Shown here: piece after piece, positions 5,367 to 7,474 of the stretch
How positions within the stretch are numbered: position 1 is the first letter of the stretch
How the letters are laid out: each line of letters starts with the position of its first letter
NCBI GenBank assembly: GCA_022564455.1
Contig: JADFLK010000098.1
Coordinates: 1 to 7,474 of the forward strand
Length of the DNA: 7,474 bases
Direction of reading: 5' to 3'
DNA from: Bacteroidota bacterium
GTDB lineage: Bacteria > Bacteroidota > Rhodothermia > Rhodothermales > Rubricoccaceae
Notes under the pieces: generated by a model
The model's database searches: none
Seen by the model: the letters and a program-made list of their open reading frames with translations, nothing else
Told to the model about the DNA's origin: nothing
Made by a program: the position numbers and the translations under genes

Positions 5367-6104
5367 ATGAAACGCACTCTGAAGACAGCCGCTTTGACCG
5401 CTGTTACCCTTTTCACCCTCGCAGCACGTGTTCAGGCGCAGCTTCCCGATCCTGGAATGATCGTGGACGACCGCACAGCCCTCGTGATCACCGATCCGCA
5501 GAACGACTTCCTCTCACCCGACGGTGTGACCTGGCACGTTGTGGGCGAGAGCGTGGCGGCCAACAACACCATCGAAAACCTCGAGACGCTCATGCGGACC
5601 GCAAAGCAGAGCGGCATCGGGCTCTTCATCTCACCCCACTACTACTTCCCGACCGACCACGGCTGGAAGTTCGAGGGCGCGCTCGAGAGGCTGATGCACG
5701 ACATCGGCATGTTCGATCGCGCAGGTCCCACTGATCTCGACGGCTTCGAGGGCTCGGGAGCCGACTGGCTCGAGCGCTACAAGCCGTACATCGAGGACGG
5801 GCAGACTGTCGTCACCAGCCCCCACAAGGTTTTCGGGCCCGAGCAGAACGATCTAGCGCTCCAACTCCGCAAGAGCGGGATCGACCGGGTGATCTTGGCC
5901 GGCATGTCCGGCAACCTCTGTGTCGAATCGCACATGCGAGAGCTATTGGAGATGGGCTTCGAGGTCGCCGTCGTAACGGACGCCACGGCCTCCGCAATCC
6001 TTCCCGGGTTAGATGGGAACGCGGCCGCACAGACCAACTTCCGCTTCATCGCCAACACAACGTGGACTACCGCCGAAGCCGTGCAGCGCATGCGCGGCCA
6101 ATAA
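5367..6104 (+). CDS. Exported isochorismatase-fold cysteine hydrolase
   Basis: The 245-residue product belongs to the isochorismatase-like cysteine hydrolase superfamily, which includes nicotinamidases, N-carbamoyl amidohydrolases and related amidases. The catalytic triad is visible: Asp43 in ALVITDPQNDF, Lys154 in SPHKVFGP, and the nucleophile Cys185 in GMSGNLCVESH. ILAGMSGN supplies the usual segment before the Cys. Residues 1-24 form a typical Sec signal peptide (KR followed by a hydrophobic core, ending VQA before Gln25), so the enzyme should act in the periplasm or outside; most relatives are cytoplasmic. An insert of about 40 residues (roughly 92-135, including HYYFPTDHGWKFEGALERLM) may line the substrate pocket. 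It has its own promoter, an operator-like dyad and a strong ribosome binding site, and stands alone between a decayed gene and a convergent gene, so it is probably monocistronic. The substrate is not known. Confidence 0.92.
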   Translation: MKRTLKTAALTAVTLFTLAARVQAQLPDPGMIVDDRTALVITDPQNDFLSPDGVTWHVVGESVAANNTIENLETLMRTAKQSGIGLFISPHYYFPTDHGWKFEGALERLMHDIGMFDRAGPTDLDGFEGSGADWLERYKPYIEDGQTVVTSPHKVFGPEQNDLALQLRKSGIDRVILAGMSGNLCVESHMRELLEMGFEVAVVTDATASAILPGLDGNAAAQTNFRFIANTTWTTAEAVQRMRGQ

Positions 6105-6267
6105 GCTCACACCCGTGCACCACCTTGCTGTGCTTCCTTCTAGCGACCACGTTTCGGCCATTTGGCTCTCTCATCTGGTAACGATGATCCCGAGGCGCGT
6201 CATCTCAATCCTACGGGTGATGGGACCCAATCGTGGGGCGTGGGGTGGTGCGCGCAATCCTAGCGGT

Positions 6268-6286
6268 AGGGGTGGCCCGGGCCCCT
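6268..6286. terminator. GC-rich fold-back between convergent genes (possible terminator)
   Basis: AGGGG (6268-6272) pairs with CCCCT (6282-6286) around a 9-nt loop, or alternatively GGCCCGGGCC (6274-6283) is a self-complementary 10-mer. It lies just before the stop of the minus-strand secreted protein gene and 164 bp after the hydrolase stop. No T run follows on either strand, so only its position suggests termination. The rest of 6105-6296 shows no gene or other clear signal. Confidence 0.25.
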
Positions 6287-6296
6287 CGGCCCTCCA

Positions 6297-7474
6297 CTAG
6301 CGTAGCAACAGCACCTTCTGCGAGGCATGGACTACTCCTTCTGCCTCTAGGCGAACGAGATACACCCCACTGGCCAGGTGGCCACCGTCGAGCACAGCCT
6401 CGTGGCTTCCGGCGGCTACCTGTCGGTTCAATAGAATTGCAACCTCACGGCCAAAGATGTCAACGAGCGTCAACCGGACGTGCGCCGCTTCCGGCACCTC
6501 GAACGGCACCACGGCGCGAGGGTTAAACGGGTTCGGGTAAGGCGCCGATAGCAGATAGCCTTGGGGCAAGTCCGCGGTCATTTCTACCGCGGTCGGGAAG
6601 ATGTTATCGTACACGTACGCCGAGCCGCTGTTCGAGCCCAGGTCGTCGTTAAACATGGCCCCCACAAGGGCGCGGTCCCCCGAAAGCGACACCGAACGGC
6701 CGAAGAGGTCACCCGCGGCGCCGTCGGAGGCGGTGAGCTTGTCGATCTCGAGCCAGGAGCCGTCACTCTGCCGCTCGTACACGTACGCCGAGCCGCTGTT
6801 CGTGTCATCTCCTGAGGCCCCCACGAGGGCGCGATCCCCCGAAAGCGACACCGAAATGCCGAAGTGGTCATCCGCGGCGCCGTCGGAGGCGGTGAGCTTG
6901 TCCACCTCGAGCCAGGAACTGTCTTCCTGCCGTTCAAAGACATAGGCCGAACCACTGTCTGTGCCAAGGTCGTCGTCGAGATGTGCTCCTACGATAGCGA
7001 GATCAGCCGATAAGGAAACCGAGAGGCCAAACCGATCCAACGCGGCTCCGTCGGAGGCCGTCAGTTTTGCCACTTCCAGCCAAGAGCCGTCCTCCTGCCG
7101 TTCAAAGATGTAGGCCGAACCACATCCACTCCCCGCAAGGCCGCCGGGGGCTCCGACGAGGGCTCGGTCAACTGAAATCGATGTCGAGATTCCAAACCAA
7201 TTTAAAGCGGCTCCATCGGAGGCAGTAAGTTTTGTGACTTCCACCCACGACGCGTCTTCCTGCCGCTCGAATACATACGCAGAGCCGCTGTCCGTACCAA
7301 GGTCGTCATCGAGGGAAGCCCCTATGAGGGCACGGCCTTCTTCTGAAAGTGACACGCCAAAACCGAAAAGGTCAAACGCTACTCCGTCGGAAGCCGTGAG
7401 TATTGCCACTTCGAGCCAAGAACTATCCTGCTGCCGCTCGAAGACGTATACAGAGCCACGATTTTCAAATCGGC
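6297..7474 (-). CDS. Secreted FG-GAP repeat protein with T9SS C-terminal sorting domain (5' end beyond window)
   Basis: The frame is open from the right edge to the TAG at 6297 and reads about 392 residues. No start is visible; a GTG at 7409 lies inside a repeat and is not the true start. The protein has five FG-GAP-type units (beta-propeller/integrin-like), each with SGSAYVFERQ, SWLEV.KLTASDGAA, FG.SVSLS and RALVGA elements. Unit spacing is 53-57 residues. After the last unit, APYPNPFNPRAVVPFEVPE begins a sorting tail of about 85 residues, with DIFGREVA, LASGVYLVRLEAEG and the terminal KVLLLR, matching the Por/T9SS type A (also FlgD-like) C-terminal domain. Such tails direct outer-membrane passage and surface attachment or release. 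The function is probably adhesive or structural; no catalytic domain is visible in this part. Relatives range from a few hundred to thousands of residues, so the missing N-terminus could hold more repeats or an enzyme. Confidence 0.9.
   Translation of the reverse strand, partial: RFENRGSVYVFERQQDSSWLEVAILTASDGVAFDLFGFGVSLSEEGRALIGASLDDDLGTDSGSAYVFERQEDASWVEVTKLTASDGAALNWFGISTSISVDRALVGAPGGLAGSGCGSAYIFERQEDGSWLEVAKLTASDGAALDRFGLSVSLSADLAIVGAHLDDDLGTDSGSAYVFERQEDSSWLEVDKLTASDGAADDHFGISVSLSGDRALVGASGDDTNSGSAYVYERQSDGSWLEIDKLTASDGAAGDLFGRSVSLSGDRALVGAMFNDDLGSNSGSAYVYDNIFPTAVEMTADLPQGYLLSAPYPNPFNPRAVVPFEVPEAAHVRLTLVDIFGREVAILLNRQVAAGSHEAVLDGGHLASGVYLVRLEAEGVVHASQKVLLLR
6603..7474 (-). repeat. In-frame tandem FG-GAP repeats, about 159-171 bp per unit
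   Basis: The motif CC(G/A)TCGG(A) marking the LTASDG codons recurs at 6721, 6880, 7048, 7213 and 7384, giving spacings of 159, 168, 165 and 171 bp, all multiples of three. The two C-terminal units are very alike at DNA level: about 6667-6740 against 6826-6899 differ at only about 5 of 75 positions, while units further upstream have diverged. This indicates recent duplication or gene conversion at the 3' end of the gene. Confidence 0.85.

Noticed and set aside
1..7474. CRISPR array, insertion sequence ends or an integrase/transposase gene
   Set aside because: No evenly spaced direct repeats with unique spacers, no terminal inverted repeats flanking a gene, and no transposase or integrase motif were seen.

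Overview
The window most likely comes from a Bacteroidota/Rhodothermota-type Gram-negative bacterium with fairly high GC. The main sign is the last gene, which ends in a Type IX secretion (Por) C-terminal sorting domain, a module largely confined to that supergroup. A DUF1460 lipoprotein and several start codons without a Shine-Dalgarno sequence fit the same picture. The taxonomy is an inference from gene content only.

Left third (1-2454, minus strand): an apparent operon transcribed leftwards in the order aat (leucyl/phenylalanyl-tRNA-protein transferase, N-end rule), a DUF1460 amidase-like lipoprotein (cell-wall peptide hydrolysis), and pfkA (ATP-dependent 6-phosphofructokinase, cut by the window edge). 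The last two genes share one base (TGATG), so translational coupling is likely.

Middle (2544-4205, plus strand): a free-standing biotin carboxyl carrier protein is divergent from aat. It is followed by a 195-bp spacer made of degenerate 7-8 bp repeats that fold back as a long imperfect palindrome, and then by an extended-SDR NAD(P)-dependent epimerase/reductase that starts with GTG straight after the palindrome.

Right-middle (4218-6104): a minus-strand remnant of an AbiEii-like nucleotidyltransferase has lost its N-terminal catalytic part. Next comes about 480 bp of non-coding DNA with strong local hairpins. After it lies a textbook sigma70-like promoter (TTGACC-17-TATACA) whose -35 box sits inside a 6+6 bp dyad, and then a well-formed Shine-Dalgarno and a Sec-exported isochorismatase-fold cysteine hydrolase.

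Right end (6297-7474, minus strand): the C-terminal part of a large secreted protein built from tandem FG-GAP (beta-propeller type) repeats and a T9SS sorting tail. It converges on the hydrolase gene.

Most of the window is ordinary housekeeping. The parts that deserve attention are the fold-back heptad spacer, the decayed nucleotidyltransferase with the structured non-coding DNA beside it, and the apparently regulated exported hydrolase. No complete new multi-gene system is visible.
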